Shown: positions 11,639-22,905 of the stretch, one piece after another
Layout: every line of letters starts with the position of its first letter
How positions within the stretch are numbered: the stretch's first letter is position 1
Assembly: GCA_028023455.1 (NCBI GenBank)
Contig: JAQFVV010012416.1
Coordinates: 3,699,594-3,763,593, forward strand
Source: Epiperipatus broadwayi
Lineage: Eukaryota > Onychophora > Udeonychophora > Euonychophora > Peripatidae
Reading direction: 5' to 3'
DNA length: 64,000 bases
The notes under the pieces: generated by a model
Database searches by the model: none
The model's input: only the letters and a program-made list of their open reading frames with translations
What the model was told of the DNA's origin: nothing
Program-made: the position numbers and the translations under genes

Positions 11639-11929
11639 TACAAATAACTACATGGCATATTAGTAGTAAAACAGTCCTATAACCAAACAATTGAAAAATT
11701 AAATGGATTTTTATGAGACAATTTATAAACAGCATAAACTTCTTATTTGATTATGCTATAATATTTTTTCTGAAAAAATTGAATGCTATATTGAATGGTG
11801 GCTCAATAGTCAACTGCTACTATATTAGATTTTAAGTATGCAAAGAGTTCCACATTCCTTTTTTGTGCTTAATATGTGAATTTGTTTTTTTTTTTTTTTT
11901 GATAAAATAGAAATCCATAGGAATCTCTA

Positions 11930-12015
11930 GCATAATGAACACAAATTTGCATATCATTAATGTCATTAACAGTCAAGCTATGATTATGAAGGCTTGTACC
12001 CTTTGAAAGCACTAT
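11930..12015 (+). repeat. Repeat shared with 15195-15290
   Basis: Shares atttgcat, taacagtc, agct.tgattatga and cttgaaagcac in the same order with 15195-15290, the region just downstream of the possible Penelope-like ORF end. Both may therefore be the 3' part of the same retroelement family. Confidence 0.5.
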
Positions 12016-12129
12016 GCATATTTGTTCGTGTTTATTTATTTATTAACAATTTACAGCTTTGAGGACAATTGCGCTACCTACACAAACAGACTAGAGATCC
12101 AAAAGATAAAAAAAGAATATGGTATTATT

Positions 12130-12240
12130 GGTCAGGAATTCATAAGAAGTTCAGGTGCCAGACACATGAGCTCCAGAATCGATCCTGTGACCTCCCAAAC
12201 CCCAGTTGAGTACTATACCACCTGCACCAAACCACAATAT
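12130..12240 (-). mobile_element. tRNA-related SINE, family S2 (copy 2)
   Basis: Minus strand reads tggtgcaggtggtatagta (A-box-like), then actggggtttgggaggtca and ggatcgattctgg (B-box-like), followed by the body ggcacctgaacttctta. The order and spacing follow a tRNA, with resemblance to tRNA-Pro in the anticodon-arm region. Confidence 0.7.
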
Positions 12241-12526
12241 AAGAAATAAATGATTTCGTAATTCACAAGAGTTCTCACCAATCTTGAAAAGTTTGGTATT
12301 AATAGAAAAATATAAAGTTGTGACATTTTCATTATAAAGTGCTTGCTTGCTTTATTTTACATTATACGGGTATGATCATTTTTGAATGTAAATCAGTTAA
12401 TCAATCAGCATAATAAATTCAAGTTGCTTTTGAAAACAAACAAGTTTTATTAAGAGCAGTAATTTACAATTGAAAACAGTAATCTCCTGCAATTATTGTG
12501 ATTGAAAATACATCTGTAATTAGTTT

Positions 12527-12637
12527 TTTTTTTCCATATGTCATAGCATCGGCTGGGAGGTGAACCCGCAACAATCATCTGCAACCAACTGCTTGCTTGC
12601 AAAGTGGCTGTGCTGACGTCTTGGCTAACAATGCTTG
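12527..12637 (-). mobile_element. tRNA-derived SINE, family S1 (copy 4)
   Basis: Perfect 17-bp target-site duplication acatctgtaattagttt at 12510-12526 and 12638-12654. Minus-strand SINE with a T run (its A tail) at the left, ccatatgtcatagcatcggc, ggtgaacccgcaac (B box complement) and a head ending gctaacaatgctt. A duplication of this size fits target-primed reverse transcription. Confidence 0.95.
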
Positions 12638-12654
12638 ACATCTGTAATTAGTTT

Positions 12655-13689
12655 AAAGGCTGTGATATACACTTTATCAATAGACATTATTTCTATTATA
12701 TACCATCCAAAAAAAATGTAAACAAACAAAAATAGAAGTATTAAAATTTGTAAATTTTATAAATTTGATAAAATGGCAACCACTATTTTCCCACCTTGAA
12801 GCAATTTACACAATCAGATTTTCTAAACACATTTTATGATTTCTTTTTTATTTAATTCTTTCCAAATTGCAATGTGATACAATATTTTGTATAATAAAAC
12901 TTTTTAAGTGTAAAGCTAATAAAAATTTTATGAAGTTTAAGAACAATTATACAGTATTATTCCCAATACTTTAAAAACTACGAATTTGATTGTAGCAGGA
13001 AAAAAAATTTCTAAAACACTCTTAAATTGCTTCAGAAAATATAAAGATAGAATTATTTAATCAAGAATTTAAAATGAGTAACAGTTCGTAGGAATATCTG
13101 CATAAATTTCCAAAGCAACTGTATCTTTTGTGACAAAATGGCTATAGCATTTGTATAGGAGAAAAGTTATTTAAGAAAAGGGATATTGTCCAGGACATAT
13201 TGAATTGCAATAAAAGTTTTACATTTAGCTATTCATTTTATTTTAAAAAAATATGTAGTATAAGTTTTTTATTTAATACTGTATACTTGTAGTTCAGTAA
13301 AATAATATATATCCTATCGGAATCAAAGCTTATCAACAATAATAATATACAAAGTGTGTGCTGAAGTCTTGGGACAAAATAAAATGGATGTCATAGATCC
13401 ATTGTATATAAGAGGTAAGAATTCCTAAATTAAACCTCAATTTGTCACATAATGATTTCACAGAAAAATTGCCAATATTTTATGTAAACTCCAAAATATA
13501 TTTGTACCAAATTTTTCAGGATTTAAAAAAATCGTGAAACAAAATAAGCAATTTTTTATGTTACCACAAGTTCTCTTTTATTTTTTAAAATTAATTATTT
13601 TAATTTTTATATCCAATATATGGTCCTTTTCAGAGAAAGATATTTTAATACTTTTTATATATTACTAAATATAAATGTATATTTTTATA
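12655..13689. other. Intergenic stretch with no recognised feature
   Basis: AT-rich. I see no gene, and no repeat that recurs in this window. Confidence 0.45.
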
Positions 13690-13845
13690 AGGCATATGGG
13701 ATATGGATCGATAAAATAAGAAGTGTGCTGGCATAATGTGGAGAAGAGAGGCCAGAGATTAGAGAACTTAAATTGGATTTGCAGAGATCTTCATCCTTAA
13801 GTGGATCCATAATGATTAATAAAATGATGATGATGATAATGTATA
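13690..13845 (+). mobile_element. RTE non-LTR retrotransposon 3' stub, copy E
   Basis: Plus-strand sequence matching only the last 150 or so bases of the RTE family. It contains ggatcgataaaataagaa, gtggagaagagaggccagag and cttcatccttaagtgga, ending in atgatgatgatgata. It corresponds to the C-terminal residues around the intact copy's final 30 codons, with stops and small gaps. Strong 5' truncation is normal for LINEs. Confidence 0.8.
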
Positions 13846-14103
13846 TTTTCTATTTAAATATAAGAAAACTAATTAAATCAACACAATATTTAAATCTTTT
13901 TAACATTTAGAAATATAAAATAAAAAGACAAAATATATTAAAAAAAGGAAATAACATTTTAATTTTTACGATATCAAAAATCACATTTTTTTTAAAAAAA
14001 AAAAGAATTGTTGTATTAATATCTTACAGTAAGATTCTTGATCTTTTAAATTGACTTCTTTTATTCTCTTTACAAAGTATGCTTGTAATATTAAAGAAAT
14101 TAA

Positions 14104-14117
14104 TGGGGGGGGGGGGT
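14104..14117 (+). repeat. Homopolymeric G run
   Basis: A run of about 13-14 G in otherwise AT-rich DNA. It is unstable sequence and a possible assembly or quadruplex-forming spot. Confidence 0.8.
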
Positions 14118-14471
14118 TTGAGATACTTTTCCTTTTATTTAAAATTTTTAAATGTTAAAAATTAAATTGTGATTTTTTTTGTTCAATATATATATGACAA
14201 TCATAATATATATATATTGGTATATACTACATGTTGCATATAGCACACCTTAACTATATTGTAATTAATGGGAACAAACCACTCTCCATTAAACAATAAA
14301 TAAAAAACATGATAGAGAATAGAATAGACTCATCAACGCTTAAGCTTATAAGTGTTTGGTTTAAGTTTTTATTTGCCAGTATTATTGGAAATTCAAAGTG
14401 ATTTTAATATGTTTTCAAACCTACAGCTTAACTCTTGTCAATATGAAATTTGTGCATACATTTATATTTTA

Positions 14472-14637
14472 AAATAGGCAAAACTTTCCATACTATAGTG
14501 CCACTCAGTGCAAGCCAGAATAATCAATGGATGCCAGAAGGCTTGTGCATAAAATCCCTATCTAGTGTCTACTCATCCAATATCCCCAGACCAGTTTCTA
14601 GCTTGTGGCTTTCATCAGGAAATGGTGATAATGTGAT
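14472..14637. mobile_element. Hairpin element family M (copy 3)
   Basis: Flanked by a 12-bp duplication, atttatatttta, at 14460-14471 and 14638-14649. It starts aaataggcaaaactttccat, passes through gtgccactcagtgcaagcc and aaaatccctatctag, and ends tcatcaggaaatggtgataa. The minus strand at 14593-14618 has CTGATGA, 14 bases, then GAAAC, a hammerhead-like core. This copy has only one arm. Confidence 0.85.
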
Positions 14638-14819
14638 ATTTATATTTTATTGAAATGTATAGATATTTTTTTACTATTCTTCAGCTTCTTAACACATGTT
14701 GGTAAAAACTCTTTTCTTATTGCCTGAAGCAATTTTGGTTTTTTTTTATAAAATCTAACACTTACTATAAATAATTATTCCCCCTCTTGTTTTTACTGCA
14801 TTTTATATTTGTTATTTAT

Positions 14820-14920
14820 TTGATATAGTTGGTAGAGTATCTAACTTGGGGTCAAGAGGTCCTAGGATCGATTCTGGTACTCATAGCTCTGGTGTTCAAA
14901 CTTCTTATGAACTCCCAAGC
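14820..14920 (+). mobile_element. tRNA-related SINE, family S2 (copy 3, best preserved)
   Basis: Reads atatagttggtagagtatc (A box), acttggggtcaagaggtcc (anticodon-arm-like) and aggatcgattctgg (B box), then the family body ggtgttcaaacttcttatga. The tRNA resemblance is strong, but the acceptor stem does not pair and the body is shared with three diverged copies, so it is a SINE and not a tRNA gene. Confidence 0.75.
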
Positions 14921-15001
14921 AATAAAACCATATACAGTTTTTTATGTAATTTGTCTTTGATAAGAGGTAAATAGAGAATTAAATTATTGTATTAATAATA
15001 A

Positions 15002-15187
15002 CCACTTCATTATTGGTTACTCTCTTCTTGTTTTATCACGGAATCTTTATCAACATTATACACCATTTGCACAGAGAAAAGTGATGCCAAAAGAAAGATC
15101 AAAGAAGCTTTTTACATAGCAAATGATTTCAGTCCCATTAATAGAAGAGAGGCATGCTTTGCTCTCTCCAAACAATGGATGAACTAA
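15002..15187 (+). pseudogene. Possible Penelope-like element GIY-YIG C-terminal fragment
   Basis: An open frame of about 61 codons from 15002 to a TAA at 15185-15187, with no usable start. Its end reads RKIKEAFYIANDFSPINRRE then ACFALSKQW. The order R..IKEA..I......INRRE...LS..W resembles the C-terminal part of GIY-YIG nuclease domains of Penelope-like retroelements. The catalytic GIY and YIG boxes and the reverse transcriptase are not visible upstream, so this is at most a short relic. The downstream repeat at 15195-15290 recurs at 11.9 kb, which fits a 3' element end. Confidence 0.4.
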
Positions 15188-15194
15188 TTAAAAA

Positions 15195-15290
15195 TTCAAG
15201 CTCATTTGCATAAGTGTACAATAAATCATAACAGTCTTCATTCATAAAGCTGTGATTATGAGATTAGAATACTAAATCTTGAAAGCACCA
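15195..15290 (+). repeat. Repeat shared with 11930-12015
   Basis: Immediately follows the possible GIY-YIG fragment. It contains catttgcataag, taacagtc, agctgtgattatgag and cttgaaagcacca in the same order as at 11.9 kb. Confidence 0.5.
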
Positions 15291-16987
15291 AGTTGGCATA
15301 TTAAACCTTATATTATAATTATAGCTTCACTAACACATGTGAAAAAAATCGCATATTTATAATTACATTATTTTAATAAATTAGACACTTTCATAATATA
15401 ACCAAAATAGTACAATTTTTACCTGTTCATTTGTGCTTCAATCATACCTTTGTCCATATTTATAGCTAATTATGAAATTCTCAAACATCTTATCATCACC
15501 AAAATCAAAAACCAACAATATTTCTATCATTTTTCTTTAGTGATGAACTTTTGCAATTTATGTTTTAAACACATTATCTTGTCTCTTTCAAAATAAACTG
15601 TATTTACACTATAAATCGAATACAGAAGATTATACAGAAATGCAAATCTTAATCGAGTATAGTGCAAATAGTTAATCTAGATTTACAAAGCATAGACGAA
15701 TTGCATGTATAATTTACAAGAATTGAAACATATTATACTAAATAAAGAATGGTTACCAAGATTAATCAAAATGGCATTATATAAGAATAACTTGTCAAGA
15801 CTGTAGTCGCTCTTCTAACAAAACCTACAAAGATAACAATTTCAAACTGATATGAAGATTATGAATAAAGCAAACCCAACAAGATATGAAGTACAAGATA
15901 AATAAATTACAGATCACAAATAAATATATCTATGGTTTATCTAGAGTTACAAAGCCAACAAATTATCTTTTGATCTAAAATTTGTTTACAGAATTTTCAT
16001 ATTAACTTTGTATAGTTTCAAAGTGTGACAAATCTCTTGATTACTGGACTCATTATTATTGATAAAAGATCCAAAAAACAACAACTGACAACTACTTTTA
16101 TGATTTCATTACTAAATATTATATTTAAAACCACTTATAAACCTATCAAAGTTCTGATAGGTTTTTTTATGTCTCTGACCCCATTGTATTTCTTCCACTC
16201 TCAAGAACTTTACGAGTTATTCCTTATAATTTTTTTTTAAATTATTTATCTAGACTCTACTTAATACTTATTGGCAATGTCTCAAATACAATTATATTGT
16301 CTTCCCTTTTGCTTAAACTCAGTTCGCCATTGAAGAAAATAATTAACAATGTGAGCTAATTCATTTCAGAACGTATGATTCTCAATATAAAATCACATCA
16401 TTCATATATGAAAATTTTTATCATCTTACCTCTAACTTTACTGCTTTAGAAAAGCCTACAATAAACCATTCCACTCCTTATCACTAATATGCATGTTTTT
16501 AATTATCAGGCACTAGTGTTGAGATAGCCTGAATGTAGCATCTAGAAAACATTTGTTGTGGTAAATGAAACTGTATATTAATCTATAAGCACTCAAATTT
16601 ATAATTAACTTATTCATACAATATAAGGCAAAAACCTACTAAAAAATTATTGACTAACAAACTCTCATCACACTATTTCAATTCTCGATCTTTATCTGCC
16701 CCAATCTGAACATCTGAATCTATGGCCTGCCTTTTGAACATTTTTTTATTGTTTGCAACTCCCAAACACTTTTTATTGAACCATTAGTTCTCAGAATATT
16801 TCATCTAATGCAGTATTTTCACACCAAACATGTGGATTATGACCCTAACTCATCCAGACAGTTTAAAACCTCAGTATTTCCTTTTCTGTGTAGTTAACTG
16901 CTCATTCAACATGTTTAGGATTTGAGTTTTTGCTTTCTTTTTATACAGTTAATTGATTCATTTTTTTTTTTAAATCATATGTATCAA
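15291..16987. other. Intergenic stretch with no recognised feature
   Basis: AT-rich. A small hairpin at about 16136-16168 (cctatca/tgatagg followed by T) is the only local structure noticed. Confidence 0.45.
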
Positions 16988-16995
16988 TAGTCTCT

Positions 16996-17105
16996 TTTTT
17001 TCCATAGTCATAGCATCGGTCAGGAGGTGAACCTGCAACAATCGTCTGCAACCAACTGCTTGCTTGCAAGGCGCTGTGCTGACCTCTTGGCTAACAATGC
17101 TTGAC
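16996..17105 (-). mobile_element. tRNA-derived SINE, family S1 (copy 5)
   Basis: Flanked by tagtctct at 16988-16995 and 17106-17113. Minus-strand copy with a short T run, ccatagtcatagcatcgg, ggtgaacctgcaac (B-box complement) and a head ending gctaacaatgcttga. Very similar to the copy at 12.5 kb. Confidence 0.88.
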
Positions 17106-17113
17106 TAGTCTCT

Positions 17114-18864
17114 AACTTTTTGCTCTCAAGAGATAAAAGGATCTACATTTCAGCACCTGAAAAGCCACTAAATCATATGATTTCCTTATTTCTTCTTATA
17201 TTACCAGATTTAGAGATTTTGACACCCATTGCCAGTTCTATGCTAGATTCATGATGTATATTCTGCATGATCATTCACTGATTAAGATATCCTAAGTTTC
17301 AGCTCGTTTTCTAAATGAATATAAATAATACTTTAGTCTTCTTTATATTCATATGCACAATCAATTTAACATTCATTTGATAGCTCTTTTTATTAATTTT
17401 GTTTTATTTAAGAAAAGTCTCAATATTTTTTCTGCTAAAATATTGAAATGATTTTTCCTGTAATAATCTCCAAAAACTGAATAACTTCATACTTCTAAAT
17501 TTGTGGTCAAATTATCATCAGGTTGGGATGTGCAGAAAGTAATCAAGGTGTAAGCATATAGATTTACATTTTAAACCTTAAATAAATTTTATACTATTTG
17601 ATGTTACCATGAGTCTGAATTACCTTTCTCCAATTGAAAGCATACCTTTCACAAGATAAGATTTAATATTTTTAATAAACTTGTTCTTAATGAATATGGG
17701 TTTATCAGTGGAAATGAAAAGACTAAGGTTTGTATGCAAGATCACTCTAATTTCCATCAGTAGCAGAATCACTCTGGAAAATTTAAAGTTAAATGATATA
17801 TCTTATTAACAATTTTTCTTTTTCGTGTGAAATATTAAACAACTCCTTCCAAATATGATCATACTTTTTTTAAGCTGGTATATATTCACTTATTCTCATA
17901 CCCTCTGTTAACAAACATAATTTTTCATAATTATGATTCAAGAGATGTATTTTTACTTTATAAACTATCTCGGTAAAAGATATTAGTAAAATATATTTTT
18001 TAATGATTCTCACAGATTATTTATGAAATAAAGCTGAATCTATAAGTTCACAATATTAAAAGAATTTTTGGTCTGACATCTTACAATCTATAGAATTGTA
18101 CTTCTATGTTCACTCCTAATAATGATGTAAAAATTAACCTCAAACAGTTGAGTCATTATTTAACTTATTGAACTGCAGAATATCTGACAATTGATAACTT
18201 ATACCAGATGTAGTACTGTAATAAATTAATTGCTCACTTTTTTAAGATTTCATTTCTAATAACTTATTTAAACAACATTTTTTAATGATATTTATTTTTC
18301 CATGTGATTGATAACTAATTTGTGATTCTAATAATCTGTTTTTAAATGTTAGATCAAATTTTTTTTAATATGAAAACATCAATATAAATGAAAGTTTAAT
18401 TACAATTATTATAATCTCAACCAATATTTGAAAGCATTACGGTTTAAAATTGTGGAATAGTGTAAAACAAATTCAGTGCAATATATATAATAAAATGTAA
18501 CTTATTTTCAATTGCAGCTTGAGTTATACTTTGTGCAAACAAAATCAAACAAAGTTGTAAATATGATTTAAGGCCAATTTAAATAAGGTTACATAAACAT
18601 CTATATTGATAAGATATTTGGTAATTTTCATTCTTGACTTTATTTTCAGATATATTATTTAGGCTGGAATTGAAAATGCATTCATTTTCTTATGATTAGT
18701 AATTATATGATTATTTTTCAAGATATTTAATTAAATTTAATGCCACTAATTATTGGAGATTTCATCAATAAAAAAAACATTACATATTGTTCTACCATTA
18801 TTTAATTCTATCATCGTATCTACATTCTAAATATAATTTTAGTAAATACAGTATACAGGATATT
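17114..18864. other. Intergenic stretch with no recognised feature
   Basis: No ORF with any motif, and no repeat seen elsewhere in the window. Confidence 0.45.
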
Positions 18865-19095
18865 ATAATAAATTAGTAAAACATTTTTAATGACAACAGA
18901 AAAGGTTTTTATTGTTTTTATCATATGAATTTGTCTCTTTTTCTTAGATACAGCTCAGCATGCTTGATTCTGGTGTGCCACACCGAAAGTACATTCAACT
19001 GTGTTTAAGAAAAAGAGACTAATTAATACAAAGAAAATAATAAAAACCTTTTCTGTTGTAAACATTGTAAATGTTTTGCTAATTTATTACAAATA
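18865..19095. repeat. Foldback element with about 85-bp arms
   Basis: Left arm 18870-18955 (ataataaattagtaaaacat, then acagaaaaggtttttatt, then gtctctttttctta) pairs with right arm about 19008-19090 (taagaaaaagagact, aataaaaaccttttctgt, gctaatttatt). The loop of about 50 bases contains the relatively GC-rich ggtgtgccacaccg. No ORF. Confidence 0.85.
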
Positions 19096-19174
19096 CAAAT
19101 AAAAAGAAAAAAGTAATAAGAATTTATTACAAAAAAATAAAGGAAGTAGAAAGTGTATTTATAAAATTACATTT

Positions 19175-19271
19175 TCTTCCAAGGCGTAAGCTTGTGGTTA
19201 AGACCTGTAGAGGTCCCTAATATCACATTTTACATGCATATTCTTGAGGTTAAAGCCTTAGTAAATATTAC
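19175..19271 (+). repeat. P-family interspersed repeat (copy 1)
   Basis: Unit gtaagcttgtggttaagacc, tgtagaggtccct, then ttcttgaggttaaagcctta ending gtaaatattac. Near-identical units lie at 38.1 and 55.4 kb. The aaggc at the start and gcctt at the end suggest a small hairpin. Origin unknown. Confidence 0.8.
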
Positions 19272-20574
19272 TTATGTAATCAATGTGTATTTAAATAAAT
19301 TTATAATTATAATAAAAAATGTAAAAGTTACCTATTTTGCATATAAATAATCACTATAATAAAAAATAAACAATCTAAGATTTCAGATAAATCAGCATTT
19401 TGAAGTAAGCTTGGGAACAAAAACACATCTAATAAGCATATTCATGCATCATAAATTATGGATTGAACTTCAATCGATGTCTCTTTAGGTTCTCAAATCC
19501 ACCAATATACCACAATGTTAAATTATTCGAAACATTAATTTTTTATAAAATATAATTAGCAAAAGAGTATTAAAATAAATCTGTAATTGATTTCATATGA
19601 TATAAAGGATGTAATATTACATGATTTGCATTTTATATTTTAGAGGTAGAGTTGTGTATTTAAAAACTAAAGATGCATGGATCACAGCTCAACTTTGTCA
19701 AATAGTGTGCAAATGTCATAGGACCTCCATAGCAACAAATCATTAGATTGTTTATTTTATTATATGATTTGTTTAACTATAATAGAAATTGTTCTCATGC
19801 ATATCAACAACCTTCCTACATTAAAAATTAAACACATAATGATATAACTGCCATTATTATAACATTTTAAACATGATCTTTAGAAAACCTAAATTAGATG
19901 TTTTATGTGAAACAGATGGAATATGAGAATATGAACTATTTATGTTATGATATTGGCTAGTTACAATCAAATATATATTGTATTTACTCTACAAATATAA
20001 ACTATTAAGATTTCTTAATTGCTTACATTTGCCACGCTCATAGGATCTCTGATGAACTACATCAATTTTTTTTATATTGCTAGGTTTAACTACAACATAG
20101 AATTAATTTGTAATATAGATTATACAATAAATCTAATTATAATTATGAAGTGCAAAACATTATTAGTAGTAGAAAAAAAATCATAAAACTTTTATTCATA
20201 CTGCTATGTGTATACTCTAAGTAAAATTTTCAGTTTTTGTAATGAGCGTATGTAATTATACTATTTTTGGTGATGTCCTATATAAGTCTTTTAAAAGGAG
20301 TTAAATACTTCACCGAAAATAATTTTTATTTATCTGGAACATTAGATTTTTTATATTAATTTATCATCTCTGGCTTCCAGTTTCCAAATGAATTCAGTCA
20401 AATATGACTTCAAATGCTGCTACATTCCTGTTATCAATTTCTGGATTCAGTGAATTTTCAACTCTGAATCATAACTCTAGCAGAAAAATCAAATGGTTCC
20501 AGATAACAGTAAAGTACCTTTTGTAAAAGATTTAAGTAAAATCTTTACTGCAAAAAATAATAGCTATGTACTTA
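19272..20574. other. Intergenic stretch with no recognised feature
   Basis: AT-rich, without a gene or a repeat I recognise. Confidence 0.45.
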
Positions 20575-20960
20575 ACCTATTCATTCAGTATACTGAATGT
20601 TTACTTCAGTAAATAAAAGGATTTGAACTCAGGATTTTCAGTCTATATTCATCACCCTCTTTATCTCAAACAACTGATACACATGACCATACACACGTAA
20701 AAAAGATAAATGATCTACAATATACGTATTTGTGCAGAACCAGCACTCTTCAGTTGGGCTGAATCATAATCTTCCACACATATATACAATCAGTGCTCAG
20801 CTTATATTAAGATAGCAATTACTTAAACTTTAATGGACAAGCTTCAATCTTTTCACTCCTCCAACCGTTCAATTATCCATTTCATTGATAAACCAGCGAC
20901 GGAATGCTCAAAGCTCTTGGTGAATATGATATTGTAATCACATTCATGCAGATATTTTTT
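20575..20960 (+). repeat. H-family interspersed repeat (longest copy)
   Basis: Opens with the palindrome cattcagtatactgaatg, then ggatttgaactcaggatttt, a core with cagaaccagcactcttcag, then ctttaatggacaagcttcaa and a tail with aatgctcaaagctcttgg. It is shared with 27.9-28.5, 31.3 and 34.2 kb. The complement of ggatttgaactcagg resembles a B box, but it is placed at the wrong end for a usual SINE. Confidence 0.7.
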
Positions 20961-22639
20961 AAACAATTATTTATATATAAGTTTTAAATTATATACCTTT
21001 ATATATATTTTTATAAATTTCTTCTTTAATTAAAATAATACTTATGTTAATTTTTCAGTTTATTATTTTCATAACTCATGTGGAGACAGACTAGTGCTTG
21101 ACCAAATTTTTTCCATTATCTTTTTGGGAGGTATCTGATACAGTTATTAAAATAGTTATTCCAATCATTATCAAGTTCTTTTACCCAATTACTAGATGTA
21201 TAAGTTAATGAATTAATTATTAATTAAGAGCATAAAAAGCAGTATTTTATCTATATCACTATTTCCAGAATCACCCATGTTAGTACTATAAAGTAGGATG
21301 ATACAGTGAATTATGGTTTTTACTGCAGAAGTTTGAGATAAAAAAATCATGTGATAATTTTCAATTATTAGATGCTTAGTCATCATAGCAATGTAGAGAC
21401 TTGGAACCAATAGGGAGTTCCTATTTTAGTTATATGTATTTTTATTTAAAACACTAACAGCAACAAATATAATGTATTAATAAATTGTGTGTGTGTGTTT
21501 GTTTTATGTAAAAAAATTATTATTTTATACTTATGATTAATATGAAAATTATTTATAAGGAATGGCATTTACATTTATATAAGATTTTTGACTTTAGCTT
21601 ATGCCTATCATAAAATTCCATACAAACATTACGACACTTATAATTATTATACATATATATATAAGATGTTTTTAATTATGTTTTGCATATATGCATTTAA
21701 TAGTCATTATTATTAAGTACTATTAAGTCAATAATGTCATCTAATAATCGTAGGAAGAACATTTCTCTAGAGCGAATTACAATTTATTTGGGTTTTTTTA
21801 GACAGACTAATTGTACATTTATTATCATAATGATGAAATCCACCTATTTCGTTATTCACCAATTGCTATATCTTTCACTGACAAACCTTTCCAAACATCA
21901 GATTATCTCATGAATCTCCTTTAGTTATTTGTGCTTAAAGCAAGAATTGAAATTAATCAGAAGCATTTTTTTTAAATATCATGATAGTTTTAAGTCTGAA
22001 TAGCATAGTATCATAGTTCACAAACATCGGTACTTTTTTATCATTCACTTAAATTAGTAATCTGAACCAAGCTTTTAAAAGTCATACAAAATTTTTGATT
22101 ATTTATATATAATTTGTGAATCATCAATATCATTAAAACATATAAACAATGTGACCCAATCATAAAACTAATAATAAAAATATGAATCACTACACCTTGC
22201 ATTAAAAATTACAAATTATTTATTGCAGTAAAAAACATTAATTAAAAAAATGATAACTATATTTGGAAAAAATGATTCATTTTGCATATAATGACAAATT
22301 ATATAATAAAATTACTAAAATTATTTATTAGTAAAACAACATATATTATTTAAGATATAAAAGATCTGGCTTTAAAGTTTTAAAATGTAATTACAATGAA
22401 TTGTCAATCCATCACTTTTCAGGGAGATACTACAAAATCATATTAAATGAGAAATCATATTGCAAACAATTAATAATAATGACAATTTAATTATTATTAT
22501 TACTGAATTACATATAAAATACAAATTAAATGTTAGCTATAAAATCAACTCAAATTTTATAATTCAAAGCATTCCATATTTATATGCAAATTTGTGTATA
22601 CATACATATATAGATCATTTTAATATGAAGAATATATTT
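20961..22639. other. Intergenic stretch with no recognised feature
   Basis: AT-rich, with a short TG run near 21487-21500. No gene seen. Confidence 0.45.
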
Positions 22640-22905
22640 CTTGGTTTATCCATGTACTCATATATATTGCTTATAATAACTACTCTCATATACACTTTAA
22701 TGCAAAAAATTTTTTTTAATAATACTTCTTTATTTTCCTGACAGTTTCGATTGTCCAGCAGTCTTCATCAGAGCATTCTCAAATTCCTGCTAAACAGTCG
22801 AAACTGTCAGGAAAATAAAGAAGTTTTATTTTAAAAAAAATTTTTTGCATTAAAGTATATATGAGAAAAGTTATTATAAGCAATATATATGAATATATGA
22901 AGAAA
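22640..22905. repeat. Foldback element with hammerhead-like core at the tip
   Basis: Arms of about 105 bases: 22655-22750 (gcttataataact, ctttaatgcaaaaaat, ttattttcctgacagtttcg) against 22795-22895 (cgaaactgtcaggaaaataa, ttttttgcattaaag, agttattataagc). The loop minus strand carries CTGATGA (22765-22771), a 16-base spacer and GAAAC (22744-22748), followed by TGTC. This is the order of a hammerhead ribozyme core. Confidence 0.85.

Noticed and set aside
14820-14890. True tRNA-Pro gene
   Set aside because: A and B boxes are present but the acceptor stem does not pair and the flank is shared with three other diverged copies, so it is a SINE.
16136-16168. Hairpin followed by T run, like a bacterial rho-independent terminator
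   Set aside because: The window is eukaryotic and no gene ends there; a chance short inverted repeat.
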